Notes: generated by a model not told the origin, from the sequence alone. DNA of 59,209 bases from CAYSLA01 sp964431685 (GCA_964431685.1 CAYSLA010000002.1:1-59209), one strand, 5' to 3'. Shown: positions 7,818 through 16,833, counted from the first letter of the stretch. Numbers and translations are program-made.

Positions 7818-8708
7818 CTATGCGGCATCTGCAAGCTCAAGATCATCTTCGGTCTTGTTCCTGTTCTTGACTTTGTTCTCCATCTCGGCAAACGACGGTC
7901 GCGCGTCGGGCTCGATGTTTCTGCGGGCGAACTCAACGCAGATCAGCGGGGCATCGCTTCTTGCGAATGCTACCACTGCGTTTCTTATGCAGGCCATATA
8001 CTGTGACTCGCTCTTCACGATTGCTTCCGCCTGTTTCGCCATGGGCGACAGAAATCCGTAGGCCATAAGAATCCCCAGAAAAGTCCCTACGAGGGCAGCG
8101 GCGACCTTCTCGCCGACCTGCTCTGGCGGCCCGCCGATCGATTGCATGGTGATTACAACTCCCAGGACGGCGGCCACAATGCCGAAGCCTGGCATAGCGT
8201 CACTGACCATCTGTATGACTTGAGTGGGTTTCATCGCCTCTTCGTGTTGCGCTTCGAGGTCTATGTCCATCATGTCTGACAGGTCATATATGTTGATTCC
8301 GCCCATCACCACCAGCTTCAGCGTGTCCGACAGCAGGTCCACGGCGTGATGGTTGTCCATCAACGACTTGTACTTCTGCAGCACGTCAGACTCTTGAGGC
8401 GTCTCGACATGCCGTTCCAGCGCGATCAGTCCCTCTTTTCGGGCCACCGTGAAAAGCTCATACATTGCTTGAAGCAACTCGAGGTAGACCTTCTTAGTGT
8501 ACGGATTGCCCTTCATCAGCGTCAGACCGCACATCAGGAACTTGATGGCGCTCTTCATGGAGTAGCCGATCACAACGCTGCCGAGAGCGGCTCCGCCGAT
8601 GATGATAAACTCTGATATTTGCATCAATGCGGCGACCTTGCCGCCATGCATGGTGTATCCCACGAGAATGCTGGCTATTACTATGCCGGCGCCAACCAGT
8701 ACAAACAT
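7818..8708 (-). CDS. motA: Flagellar stator protein MotA
   Basis: MotA forms the proton channel with MotB and pushes on FliG. The 296 residues hold four membrane helices: two at the N-terminus (MFVLVGAGIVIASILVGYTM) and two after residue 165 (MPGFGIVAAVLGVVITMQSI and AAALVGTFLGILMAYGF). A large cytoplasmic loop lies between the pairs. The start at 8708 has a GAGGAAAG ribosome site. The 118-base gap to motB holds no gene. Confidence 0.95.
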   Translation of the reverse strand: MFVLVGAGIVIASILVGYTMHGGKVAALMQISEFIIIGGAALGSVVIGYSMKSAIKFLMCGLTLMKGNPYTKKVYLELLQAMYELFTVARKEGLIALERHVETPQESDVLQKYKSLMDNHHAVDLLSDTLKLVVMGGINIYDLSDMMDIDLEAQHEEAMKPTQVIQMVSDAMPGFGIVAAVLGVVITMQSIGGPPEQVGEKVAAALVGTFLGILMAYGFLSPMAKQAEAIVKSESQYMACIRNAVVAFARSDAPLICVEFARRNIEPDARPSFAEMENKVKNRNKTEDDLELADAA

Positions 8709-8763
8709 TCGTTGATCTTTCCTCGCACGTAGAGATGAGCCTCGAGGTCACGTCATTTCGACC

Positions 8764-8808
8764 GCCTCTCGATGGGGTGCGATTTCAAATCGCACCCCAT
8801 CGAGAGGC
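8764..8808. repeat. Perfect 45-base palindrome between motA and the Nif3-like gene
   Basis: Two 22-base arms pair perfectly around a single central base; the arms begin GCCTCTCGATGGGG. The element lies 56 bases upstream of motA and 238 bases upstream of the Nif3-like gene. It has no T run and is far longer than a typical operator. The 337-base gap 8709-9045 otherwise holds only the GTAG hairpin at 8961-8986 and the start signals of the plus-strand gene. Confidence 0.85.
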
Positions 8809-8960
8809 AATGAGATTCCTCACATTCGTTCGCAAATGACAGCCTGGCACTAATGACAGGTATGTTCCGCCTCACAAAGATATTCCATCTCTTCCTCGCG
8901 AACCCAATGTGATTTTTGCGCACTCGTCATGCGGCGGCTCGTTTGCCGCATCTACCAGAT

Positions 8961-8986
8961 GTAGGGGCAGACCTGCGTGTCTGCCC
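8961..8986 (+). repeat. GTAG-hairpin repeat, copy C
   Basis: GTAGG is followed by an 8-bp stem GGGCAGAC/GTCTGCCC with loop CTGCGT. Compared with copy B, stem positions differ on both strands so that pairing is kept. It sits 60 bases ahead of the Nif3-like gene. Confidence 0.65.
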
Positions 8987-9045
8987 ACTGGGAAGGAGAG
9001 TTTGGCCAAGTGCGATAAGAAGTGATCTATGGAGGTCGGACAGAA

Positions 9046-10125
9046 ATGCTGACAGTTTCGGACGTTATACGTGAGGTTGACGCACTGGCTCCGCCGCACC
9101 TTGCGCGGCCGGGAGACCCGATAGGGCTGCAGACCGGCAGCCGTGAAGATCGCGCTTCGGTGGTGCTCGTATCGGTGGACCCATCGATGAGGGTCGTGGC
9201 CGAGGCCGCTGGGCGTCAGGACTGCGTGCTAGTGGCTCATCATCCGCTCATCTACTCTCCGCTGACCTCGCTTGAGGGCGGCGGCGCGGTGGCAGAGCGC
9301 GTTATCACCCTGGTACGCTCCCGAACTGCGTTCTACGCCGCTCACACCAACTTCGATGCCGCTCCCGGCGGGACAAATGATAGTCTGGCTGATGCGCTGG
9401 GGATTGTGGAGTGCACCTGCCTGGGCGGATCGGGCGAGCGCCTGAGCAAGATCGTCGTGTTCGTCCCCGAGGAATCTCTGGAGAAGATGATCGAGGCAAT
9501 ATCTGAAGCCGGGGCGGGGCATATAGGCACATATTCGCATTGCAGTTTTCGCACTCCGGGCCTCGGAACATTCCTGCCGCTTGAAGGTGCGAATCCCTAC
9601 GTAGGTTCAGTGGGCAAGCTTGAGACCGTCCCGGAGATACGGCTGGAGATGGTCTGTGAAAAGCATGTTCGAGACAATGCATTGGCTGCTATGCTCGCAG
9701 CGCATCCATACGAAGTGCCGGCCTACGACGTGTGCGAGTTGCTGAACTCCGGTCCGCCCGTGGGTCTTGGTAGAATAGGCTCGCTTGCAGAGCCGGTGAC
9801 TCTGGGCGCGTTCGCGGATCGCGTCAGAAGCAGGCTTGGGTTGACTGTGATGCGGGTTCGAGGCGAGACCGACCGTGTTATCTCTCGTGCTGCGCTCGTT
9901 GCAGGCGGTGGCTCCTCGATGTTCACGGACGCAGCCCGCGCCGGCGCAGATGTCTTTGTGACCGGCGACACGAAACACCATGATCTGGTCGACGCGGAAG
10001 TGCTGAGCCTTGCTATGATTGATGCCGGGCATTTCGAAACGGAAAAGCCTGGGGTGCTCGCCTTGGCCCAGAGACTGAGGGCGGCATTAGCGCCAAGAGG
10101 GGTTGAGGTCGAATACGTGGAGTAG
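9046..10125 (+). CDS. Nif3-like dinuclear metal centre protein (DUF34)
   Basis: This family forms hexameric rings with a two-metal site; its enzyme activity is unsettled. Metal ligands are visible in VLVAHHPLIY (about residues 64-73), AHTNFDAAPGG and, near the C-terminus, MIDAGHFETEKPG. At 359 residues it is the long form, with an extra PII-like domain inserted at about residues 130-225. The ATG at 9046 follows a GGAGGTCGG ribosome site; an upstream GTG at 9022 would include that site and is unlikely. A dispersed hairpin follows 10 bases after the stop. Confidence 0.9.
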   Translation: MLTVSDVIREVDALAPPHLARPGDPIGLQTGSREDRASVVLVSVDPSMRVVAEAAGRQDCVLVAHHPLIYSPLTSLEGGGAVAERVITLVRSRTAFYAAHTNFDAAPGGTNDSLADALGIVECTCLGGSGERLSKIVVFVPEESLEKMIEAISEAGAGHIGTYSHCSFRTPGLGTFLPLEGANPYVGSVGKLETVPEIRLEMVCEKHVRDNALAAMLAAHPYEVPAYDVCELLNSGPPVGLGRIGSLAEPVTLGAFADRVRSRLGLTVMRVRGETDRVISRAALVAGGGSSMFTDAARAGADVFVTGDTKHHDLVDAEVLSLAMIDAGHFETEKPGVLALAQRLRAALAPRGVEVEYVE

Positions 10126-10134
10126 GCGGCGCAA

Positions 10135-10163
10135 TGCTTCGGGACGAAGACATTACCGAAGCA
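10135..10163 (-). repeat. TGCTTCGG hairpin repeat, copy 1 (reverse)
   Basis: The minus strand reads TGCTTCGG, a variable centre and then CCCGAAGCA. The same element occurs at 18196-18222, 18241-18269, 31054-31089 and 47441-47470. Most copies begin 10 to 20 bases after a stop codon. Here it follows the Nif3-like gene. Confidence 0.7.
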
Positions 10164-10184
10164 GACAGAATGCATAGCAAGCCC

Positions 10185-10333
10185 ATCGGCATACTGTATT
10201 ATACCCACAAATGGCGAGGCTGCCAAGCGCTTCAAGAAGACATGCCAGACTATTCCGCTCTACTCACTTTGACAGGTGTGACACTCAACTGGTATACTGG
10301 CAGCAATGCTGGAATAGCAGCCGCGATGAAGTT
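10185..10333 (+). repeat. Direct repeat, left copy of the divergent sulfur promoter region
   Basis: By my count 136 of 149 bases match the right copy at 16876-17041. The left copy lacks 17 bases, which in the right copy hold the ribosome site GGAGGAGG. It keeps the plus-strand promoter TTGACA (10269) / TATACT (10293) and the ATGAAGTT start. Its minus-strand promoter is TTGGCA/TATAAT instead of TTGACA/TATAAT. No gene of normal size follows the start here. The two copies bracket the whole transporter cassette. Confidence 0.9.
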
Positions 10334-10407
10334 TGTAAGCCCCTACATTCCCAGTCGCCAGAAGAACCCGTTGGTCCCGGGATCAGGATGCTTGGAAACG
10401 AGAGACA

Positions 10408-11388
10408 CTACTGCTCAATGTCCACTTCGGATAACTGCGTGCTGATATACCTTTCCCCTGAGTCTGGAAGCATGACGACTATCAGCTTTCCTCGTGCATC
10501 GGGATCCTTGGAAAGCTCTATAGCAGCCCAAAGAGCCGCTCCGCTCGATATCCCACACAGTATTCCTTCCTCTCTGGCCGCTCGACGCGCAGTGGCGAAT
10601 GCGTTTTCATTTGTTACCCTTACCACCCGGTCAATGATCTTACGGTTCAGTGTTTCGGGTACGAATCCGGCGCCAATACCTTGGATACGATGCGGTCCAG
10701 GTCTTTCGCCTGACAGAACCGGTGAAGCATCCGGTTCCACTGCAATGGCCTGAAACGAGGGTTTTCTTGCCTTAATAACCTCGGACACCCCGGTTATTGT
10801 GCCGCCCGTTCCCACTCCTGCAACAAATGCGTCTACCTTACCAGCCGTATCAGCCCAGATCTCCTCTGCAGTTGTCTCGCGATGTATCTTCGGATTTGCA
10901 GGATTGCTGAACTGCATCGGCATGAAGCTGTCCTTCATCTGTCGGTTCAGTTCCTTCGCTCTGGATACACAGCCAGCCATGCCTTCAGGGCCAGGTGTAA
11001 GCACCAGCTCAGCGCCGAGCATCTGAACAAGCTTACGGCGCTCGATTGACATTGTCTCGGGCATGGTGAGTATCAGGCGATAGCCCTTTGCAGCACAAGC
11101 ATAGGCCAGACCGATGCCCGTATTGCCGCTGGTTGGCTCTATGACAGTCATGCCCTTGCGCAGACTGCCGGATCGCTCTGCATCCTCCAGCATAGCCGCT
11201 CTAATCCGGCATTTTACGCTTCCTGCGGGGTTGAACGATTCAAGTTTAGCTACGACCTGAGCATCCCCATCAACCATGCGCTGCAAGCGGACCATTGGGG
11301 TTCGTCCAATGGCCTGAGTTATGCTACTATATATCTCGTTTCTGAATGGCACTGGTCCTGAGCGGTTGTCTTCTGGTAATCTATTCAT
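10408..11388 (-). CDS. cysK: Cysteine synthase (O-acetylserine sulfhydrylase)
   Basis: CysK makes cysteine from O-acetylserine and sulfide using PLP. The PLP lysine is K59 in NPAGSVKCRI, and the phosphate-binding loop is EPTSGNTGIG. GVGTGGTITG and CGISSGAALWAA complete the fold. I start at ATG 11388 (MNRLPEDNRSG) with a GGAGGG site; an upstream start would add 10 residues. The 326 residues are typical. It is the last gene of the porin-transporter operon, which points to sulfur supply. It is clearly different in sequence from the CysK fragment at 16681-16833. Confidence 0.95.
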   Translation of the reverse strand: MNRLPEDNRSGPVPFRNEIYSSITQAIGRTPMVRLQRMVDGDAQVVAKLESFNPAGSVKCRIRAAMLEDAERSGSLRKGMTVIEPTSGNTGIGLAYACAAKGYRLILTMPETMSIERRKLVQMLGAELVLTPGPEGMAGCVSRAKELNRQMKDSFMPMQFSNPANPKIHRETTAEEIWADTAGKVDAFVAGVGTGGTITGVSEVIKARKPSFQAIAVEPDASPVLSGERPGPHRIQGIGAGFVPETLNRKIIDRVVRVTNENAFATARRAAREEGILCGISSGAALWAAIELSKDPDARGKLIVVMLPDSGERYISTQLSEVDIEQ

Positions 11389-11447
11389 GTTTCCCTCCGT
11401 ACACCTCGGTATCAACAATAATCGATATCAACGAGTCCACCTGCAGC

Positions 11448-12320
11448 CTAGATGCTGTATTCCGTCTCAGCATAGGCGTCGTACTCATAGATCTTGCGTA
11501 TGCGAGTCTTCAAGTCTGACATATCAACGGCGTCCCGGGAACGCGGTCGGGGGATGTCCACGGCTATTTGATTGCGGATAGTGCCTGGCAATGGCGAAAA
11601 TACCACTATGTCGTCCGAGAGATACAACGCCTCGTCTATATCATGAGTGACCATCACGATGGTCTTGCCTGTCTCCTCCCACAAGCGAAGCAGATCGTCC
11701 TGAAGCCTCTCTCGGGTCATTGCGTCGACAGCTGCGAAAGGTTCGTCCATCAAGATGATCTTGGGTTCCACGGACAATGCCCTGGCAAGCGCCAGACGCT
11801 GCCTCATCCCTCCCGACATCTGCGAAGGATACTTGCTCTCGGCACCTGCCAGACCAACGTCGGCCAGGTATCTCAACGCGAGACCTTTGCGATCACTCCT
11901 GCGAACTCCTCTCAACTCCAGAGTGAACATCACATTCTTCAACGCGGTCATCCACGGGAACACGGCATAATCCTGGAAGATCATCGCTATGTCGTGTTTC
12001 GGGTTGTTGCGTATAAGGCTATTCGTGATGGGGGATAGAAAGCGATACCGCTTGCGATACTCCTCCATCTCTTTGCGCGTGCCCGGCAACGGCTCCAGCA
12101 CCAGCTTGCCGTCTATGTAGACTTCACCTTCCGTAGGCGCCTGGAGACCGGCAAGAATCTCGAGGAATGTAGACTTACCGCATCCGGTTGGCCCAACGAG
12201 AGAGACGAACCGACCAGACGGTATCCTCAACGAAACCGATAGCACGGCGGTCAATCCGGCCGCAATTCCGTTTTCATCAACTATTGAGAAGAACTTGCTT
12301 ATCCTGCGCGCTTCAATCAT
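11448..12320 (-). CDS. ABC transporter ATP-binding protein, sulfonate/nitrate/taurine type
   Basis: The 290-residue ATPase has Walker A GPTGCGKST, signature MSGGMRQRLALARAL, Walker B IILMDEPFAAVDA and the switch histidine in VMVTHDIDEAL. It is closest in style to SsuB, TauB and NrtD. Between Walker A and the Q-loop there is an unusual insert of about 35 residues (KEMEEYRKRYRFLSPITNS and on). It lies 7 bases after the permease gene and just before cysK. The sulfur-gene context argues for an organosulfur substrate such as a sulfonate; this is inference. Confidence 0.88.
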   Translation of the reverse strand: MIEARRISKFFSIVDENGIAAGLTAVLSVSLRIPSGRFVSLVGPTGCGKSTFLEILAGLQAPTEGEVYIDGKLVLEPLPGTRKEMEEYRKRYRFLSPITNSLIRNNPKHDIAMIFQDYAVFPWMTALKNVMFTLELRGVRRSDRKGLALRYLADVGLAGAESKYPSQMSGGMRQRLALARALSVEPKIILMDEPFAAVDAMTRERLQDDLLRLWEETGKTIVMVTHDIDEALYLSDDIVVFSPLPGTIRNQIAVDIPRPRSRDAVDMSDLKTRIRKIYEYDAYAETEYSI

Positions 12321-12327
12321 TCAGCCT

Positions 12328-13209
12328 CTACCTCCCCATCCTCCAGATTGCCAACTTCGCCTCAAAGTACTTCATGATCTCAATAAGCAGCCAACCGGTC
12401 GATCCAAGCACTATCATACAGACCACCATCCGGTCTACACGGAAGTAGTCCTTCGACTCGATTAGGACGTAGCCTACACCACTGTGCGCACCATGCATCT
12501 CCGCGATGATGAGCATCACCAAACCCATTGCTATGCCAATCTTGACCCCCATGACGACAGGTCCTAAGGCGTGAGGTATGAAGACTTTGCGGATCAGCGT
12601 CCATTCACTCGCTCCGAAGACACGACCCGATGCAAGATATCGCGGTTCTGTATCCTTGACACCCTGGTAGGTGTTGAATAGGATAGGATAGAATGCTCCG
12701 AGGAATATGAGAAACGTCTGCATAGGCAGACCCACCCCAAGCACGATTATTGTTATCGGAACCCATGCCGGAGGAGGCACCGGAGCGAGTAGCTGGAACA
12801 GCGGCAGTGCGTGCTTCCTAACAAACTGATTCCAGCCCATCATCACTCCCATAGGAAAACCTAACGCAAAGGCCAATAGAAGCCCCAGAAACAGACGCTG
12901 CAAGCTGATCGCGATGTGGCCAAGCAAGGCCTGGCTGGATAGCATTTCCCAACCTATCACTGCCACATACGATGGTGGAGGCAGCAACGACGACGGTACG
13001 ATGCCCGTACGAGGGATGACCTCCCAGAGAGCCAACAGTGGAATGCTAACGCTCAAGAACTCGCGAGTAACTAGACTTCCGCAAGACGCTTTGAGGAACG
13101 AGAAGATCTCGCGACGAACAAGATTCCAGCCACTCGCAGCGTAGTTCGTATCAACGCGTTCTTCTTCGCGCAAACGCTTCATGTTCATAACTGTTCGCTC
13201 CAGACTCAT
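12328..13209 (-). CDS. ABC transporter permease, SsuC/TauC type
   Basis: The 293-residue membrane protein has about six helices and the EAA loop of binding-protein-dependent permeases (ASGRVFGASEWTLIRKVFIP), through which it contacts the ATPase. The start at 13209 overlaps the stop of the upstream binding protein in an ATGA junction. A cytoplasmic N-terminal stretch of about 40 charged residues precedes the first helix. It would form a homodimeric channel, since only one permease gene is present. Confidence 0.9.
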   Translation of the reverse strand: MSLERTVMNMKRLREEERVDTNYAASGWNLVRREIFSFLKASCGSLVTREFLSVSIPLLALWEVIPRTGIVPSSLLPPPSYVAVIGWEMLSSQALLGHIAISLQRLFLGLLLAFALGFPMGVMMGWNQFVRKHALPLFQLLAPVPPPAWVPITIIVLGVGLPMQTFLIFLGAFYPILFNTYQGVKDTEPRYLASGRVFGASEWTLIRKVFIPHALGPVVMGVKIGIAMGLVMLIIAEMHGAHSGVGYVLIESKDYFRVDRMVVCMIVLGSTGWLLIEIMKYFEAKLAIWRMGR

Positions 13210-14114
13210 ATTCCCAGGATCCTGCTCCACTCTGCAGATACAGGCGCAAATGTGGCTATGGGGTATCGTTCAAGCTTCTCTTCAGGAAAGCCCGTCATTT
13301 TGGCAGTTGCCTTCAGTGTCACATCCGGATCGGTCTTCTTCGAGGCCTGCTCAAGCAACGAAACAAGTGCTGCGGCGTCCTTCACCCGTTCAGACCTCAC
13401 TATCAGAAGGAATTCCGTTTGCGACAGAGTTGCGGGGCAGCATTCATCTCCAGCCTGCACGTCCCAATTCTGGTAGAGAACCATATGATCTTCTGATTCG
13501 GCAAGAATAGCGTGAGCCCCCTTGACAACGGCAGCATCGATTCTTCGCGCCTCCAAGGCCGGCAGCATGTCATCGAACGACATGTAGATCAGCTTGGACC
13601 GGCTCAAGTCAACTTCGAGACGCTTCGCATCAGCGGTGAATTGATGCAGCATCCGGCAGCTCGGCGATCCGGCTGCAATCGTTCTGCCATTCAAGTCATT
13701 CAATCTAATGTCCAGGTCCTTCCTGATTATCAGGGTAGCGCCGTAGGGAAATTCAATGCTCCCGACCGCACTCAATCCTACCCCACGCGACCTCGACAGG
13801 CTGAGTAGATTCCGTGCCTTGGCGGCTTCGACAAATCCTGCGTCCAGGTCACCAGAGATCAGCCCGTAGCCGATCTCACTTCCACTGTCGAAATGCTTCG
13901 TATGCTTTGTTGAGATCGTGCCTTCCTGTAAGGCAACGAATACCGGAGCAAGAAGAGGAGTGCGCACATACCCGACGACAAATGGTCTATTCGAAGCTGC
14001 ATTGCCTCCGTTTCCTGTCACTCCTGCCGCCCTGTAGAGGCCCCAGCAAACGAGCGCCAGAGCGACTAGAGCCAGCGATATTCCGAGCAAGTTGCTCCTG
14101 ACGGCTTTCTGCAT
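13206..14114 (-). CDS. Substrate-binding protein of the ABC transporter (second copy)
   Basis: This 302-residue protein has one N-terminal hydrophobic segment (about residues 9-30) that is a signal anchor or uncleaved signal. It is followed by a periplasmic domain of the NMT1/SsuA type, with FVVGYVRTPLLAPVFVALQEG at the start of the fold. It has a CC pair in GDECCPATLS. The start is ATG 14114 with an AGGAG site. It is related in plan to the protein encoded upstream, so the cassette has two binding proteins for one permease. The ligand cannot be read from sequence. Confidence 0.8.
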   Translation of the reverse strand: MQKAVRSNLLGISLALVALALVCWGLYRAAGVTGNGGNAASNRPFVVGYVRTPLLAPVFVALQEGTISTKHTKHFDSGSEIGYGLISGDLDAGFVEAAKARNLLSLSRSRGVGLSAVGSIEFPYGATLIIRKDLDIRLNDLNGRTIAAGSPSCRMLHQFTADAKRLEVDLSRSKLIYMSFDDMLPALEARRIDAAVVKGAHAILAESEDHMVLYQNWDVQAGDECCPATLSQTEFLLIVRSERVKDAAALVSLLEQASKKTDPDVTLKATAKMTGFPEEKLERYPIATFAPVSAEWSRILGI

Positions 14115-14222
14115 GCGATTAACTCCTGATAAGAGACAGGACACGATCTCCTGTAAGCGCCGTGCCCTGTCTCCCGCATTACATGAATAGGTGCACTGGC
14201 CGGTACCTGCCGCACTTCAATG

Positions 14223-15188
14223 CTACCGTCTACCCCAGGTGATCCCCTTGAACGAAGGGGCGAAGATGGTCTTGGCAGGATAGCTCCTTATGTCGCCGAC
14301 AGCCACGAGCTCTCTCCCCAGTGCAGCCAGTCCGGGTTCGTCGATCTTGGTTCTAAACCGCAGACGCGCATTTCCGTGCACTATGGCGTCCTTGGGCGCG
14401 CCGGTGTACTTATGCGCTATATCCACGACTCTATCACTGGCGGGGTCTTTCAGGATGTACCTGTTCGCTTCTTCGATGGCGCCGATGAATGCCTTAATAG
14501 CCTTGTCGTTGCTCTTGATGAAAGCTGTTCGAGCATTGATCGTTCGGCACGGGATATTCGCGGATGCTTCGCGAAACAGTACCTTGTACCCCTTCAGTTC
14601 GGCGATGCTGACATGAGGTTCCTCGAGGATAGCGCCGTCGATCTGCTTTGCTTCGAGTGCGGCTATCGCCGGCCCACCTGCCAGCTTGACGAGATTAAAC
14701 TCGGACTTCGCCTGTCTGGCCTTGCTGGCAAGAGCGATTACCGCCTCACAAGTGGGAGAGATCCCTGCTATGCGTTTACCCCTAAGATCCGTATACTTCT
14801 TGATTGGCGATTTCTTGTCAACGACCAGCACTGAAGTGCAGGGCTTCTTGACCTGAGAGATGATCTGAAGCGGAGCACCATTGGCAATCGCCGATATGGC
14901 CAGCGTAGGGCAAGACCAGAATACATCGGCGGACCCGGTTACGAGTGCGTCTCGCGCCGCGGCCAAGTCCTTTACTTCGACTATCTTCACTTTCAGATTA
15001 CGCTTCTCGAAGTAGCCCAGTTCCTGTGCTACATACAGATTCAGATGATGGGTGGTCTTGGCATCAGCCACCACAATCTCCGTGAGAGTGGCTGCTTCTA
15101 CTCGGACAAGTGCCGGAATGTAGTAGAAGGCGCCGACCACCGCGGTGACGGCTAGCAATAGATTGACATATGCTGTTATTCGTTTCAA
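14223..15188 (-). CDS. Substrate-binding protein of the ABC transporter (first copy)
   Basis: This is a 321-residue periplasmic binding protein of the SsuA/TauA/NMT1 type. A signal-like helix covers about residues 5-30. ELGYFEKRNLKVKIVEVKD and GSADVFWSCPTLAISAIANG are typical ligand-lobe segments. I choose TTG 15188 because GGAGGT lies 9 bases upstream; an in-frame ATG at 15221 would place that site inside the gene. It is 108 bases upstream of the second binding protein. About 280 bases without any recognisable gene separate it from the porin. Confidence 0.8.
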   Translation of the reverse strand: MKRITAYVNLLLAVTAVVGAFYYIPALVRVEAATLTEIVVADAKTTHHLNLYVAQELGYFEKRNLKVKIVEVKDLAAARDALVTGSADVFWSCPTLAISAIANGAPLQIISQVKKPCTSVLVVDKKSPIKKYTDLRGKRIAGISPTCEAVIALASKARQAKSEFNLVKLAGGPAIAALEAKQIDGAILEEPHVSIAELKGYKVLFREASANIPCRTINARTAFIKSNDKAIKAFIGAIEEANRYILKDPASDRVVDIAHKYTGAPKDAIVHGNARLRFRTKIDEPGLAALGRELVAVGDIRSYPAKTIFAPSFKGITWGRR

Positions 15189-15471
15189 CGTTGTGTTACC
15201 TCCATCTTGTTCGATATACATTACTAGTTACAAGTGATGCCCTGACGATGATCTGCGGCATAGTCCGTGCAATCGCTGCCTTCTCGGAAAGCTATTCACA
15301 ATTGCGTTGTCCGTACTCGGCGAGCCATGATCTCAGATCGATCAGTCGTTTCTCAGGCTTCCTCCGCCCAACACACAGGCGCGGGTCCAGGTAGCTCAGC
15401 ATTCCATCTCACGCGCGATCACCCCCCCAACATTTGCCGCGATGGCTCCGATCATGAATTGAGTCTTTTTC

Positions 15472-16644
15472 TCAGAATCCCGCCTGGAACTGTGCGAGGA
15501 ACAGGTCGTCGTCTTTCGAAGGTCCTTCCTCAGTATGCTTCTCCCAGTTTAACTGCAAGCGGGAGTAGCCGTCCTTGTTGAAGAAGTAGTTGTATCCCAG
15601 AGTCAAGGTATTCGATCCATCATCTGCTACTGACTTGTTCGGCTCGTAGGTGTCGTAGCGGACCACAGCCTGGGACTTGTCGTTCACTTGCCTTATGGCG
15701 GTCGTATACCAGCCGTTCTTCTTTGTGAGACCGTCCTTGCCACTGATGTATTCGCCTTTGACTGTCCACGGAGTGCGAACGTAGACGGCCTCTACTCCGG
15801 TCCTGTCTCTGGTTGTTTTGGTCGCTGTTGCTCTTCCGCTATAGTGAGCCAGACCGAGCGACAGTCCTTCTATTCCGGGCTTCAAGACGAGCCGTCCGGC
15901 AAGATCTTTATGCTCGTTATCGTCGCCAGTATTGATGCCGGCTCCATTGAAGAGACCGAACGCATATGTTATCTGCCTGGTACCCCCGTCATTCAGAGGC
16001 TTAGCGCCGCTGTACTGTATGCCGGTGTCGTATCCGGGGACCAGCGATCCGATTACCCTGGGGCTGTTGATCGCGTCGGTGCTCGACGCGGCGGTAAGGA
16101 ACTCTAGACCGAACGGGGTCTTGAATTGTCCAATCGATATGCGTCTATCACCGGGCAGTTTGTATCCAGCTACGGCATCCAGAAGGAGCGGCTTGGAGAA
16201 GCTTCCGGTCTTGGTCGTCAGCGACGGCGGGGTACCTGCCAGGGTCGCCTGAGTCAAGGCCTTGCTTGAACCGGCCAGTTCAAGCTGCAGGTTGTAGAAG
16301 ATATCAGGAGTTGCGTCTCCACTCAAGAGCAGACGCAGACGTTTCGTTTCAAACGAATCGCTGACGCCGTCCTGAGTGTAGTGGGTGTACCTCTGCTGAA
16401 AGTAACCGTTTATCTTGATTGGGGTCTTTCCAGTTACGTTAAACGACTTCCTGGCCTTATCTTCGTCCTGACGCAGGGTCGCGATCTCCGCACGGATCGA
16501 TGCCGCGCTATCTTCGGCTATTACTTTCTGATCTATCAGCGCCTTAATCAGTATGTCGACGGAATCAACCGCCGCCAACGCCCCTGCCGATGCCGACAGG
16601 ATGAACAGCACTGCCAACAAGCTCACTATTAGAGTAGTCTTCAA
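15472..16644 (-). CDS. Phosphate-selective porin O/P-like outer-membrane protein
   Basis: The 390-residue protein begins with a signal peptide (KTTLIVSLLAVLFILSASAG), then a short coiled segment (IRAEIATLRQDEDKARKSF). A beta-barrel domain follows with OprO/P features: INGYFQQRYTHY, FYNLQLELAG, and a last strand ending LAQFQAGF with a terminal Phe. The start is TTG 16644, preceded by AAGGAGG at 6 bases. The reading frame continues upstream into a cysK remnant. As first functional gene of the operon it would let the transporter substrate cross the outer membrane. Confidence 0.85.
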   Translation of the reverse strand: MKTTLIVSLLAVLFILSASAGALAAVDSVDILIKALIDQKVIAEDSAASIRAEIATLRQDEDKARKSFNVTGKTPIKINGYFQQRYTHYTQDGVSDSFETKRLRLLLSGDATPDIFYNLQLELAGSSKALTQATLAGTPPSLTTKTGSFSKPLLLDAVAGYKLPGDRRISIGQFKTPFGLEFLTAASSTDAINSPRVIGSLVPGYDTGIQYSGAKPLNDGGTRQITYAFGLFNGAGINTGDDNEHKDLAGRLVLKPGIEGLSLGLAHYSGRATATKTTRDRTGVEAVYVRTPWTVKGEYISGKDGLTKKNGWYTTAIRQVNDKSQAVVRYDTYEPNKSVADDGSNTLTLGYNYFFNKDGYSRLQLNWEKHTEEGPSKDDDLFLAQFQAGF

Positions 16645-16680
16645 TTCGAACCTCCTTGAATGATGTGTCTCCATATTGCT

Positions 16681-16833
16681 CGCCGCCCCGATACGGCACT
16701 TGACAGAGCATGCCGGGTCTTGTCCTTCAATCTTGGCAAACACGGTTGCCCCCGCACCCTCATTGATTCGGTCTATGCGCACAAGCGGAGTGCGCCCTAC
16801 GGACAGCGAATTGTCCTCGACCCATTTTGACAT
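16681..16833 (-). pseudogene. cysK': Truncated cysK, first 51 codons, in frame with the porin
   Basis: MSKWVEDNSLSVGRTPLVRI and then AKIEGQDPACSVKCRIGAA match the N-terminus of the E. coli-type CysK (MSKIFEDNSLTIGHTPLVRL ... SVKCRIGA). The similarity stops just after the PLP lysine (K45). A strong ribosome site, AGGAAGGAG, precedes the ATG at 16833, and the TTGACA/TATAAT promoter lies upstream. Only 12 codons separate it in frame from the porin start, so a fused product is possible. It is most simply a remnant of an older cysK that once stood divergent to the plus-strand gene at 17034. Confidence 0.8.
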
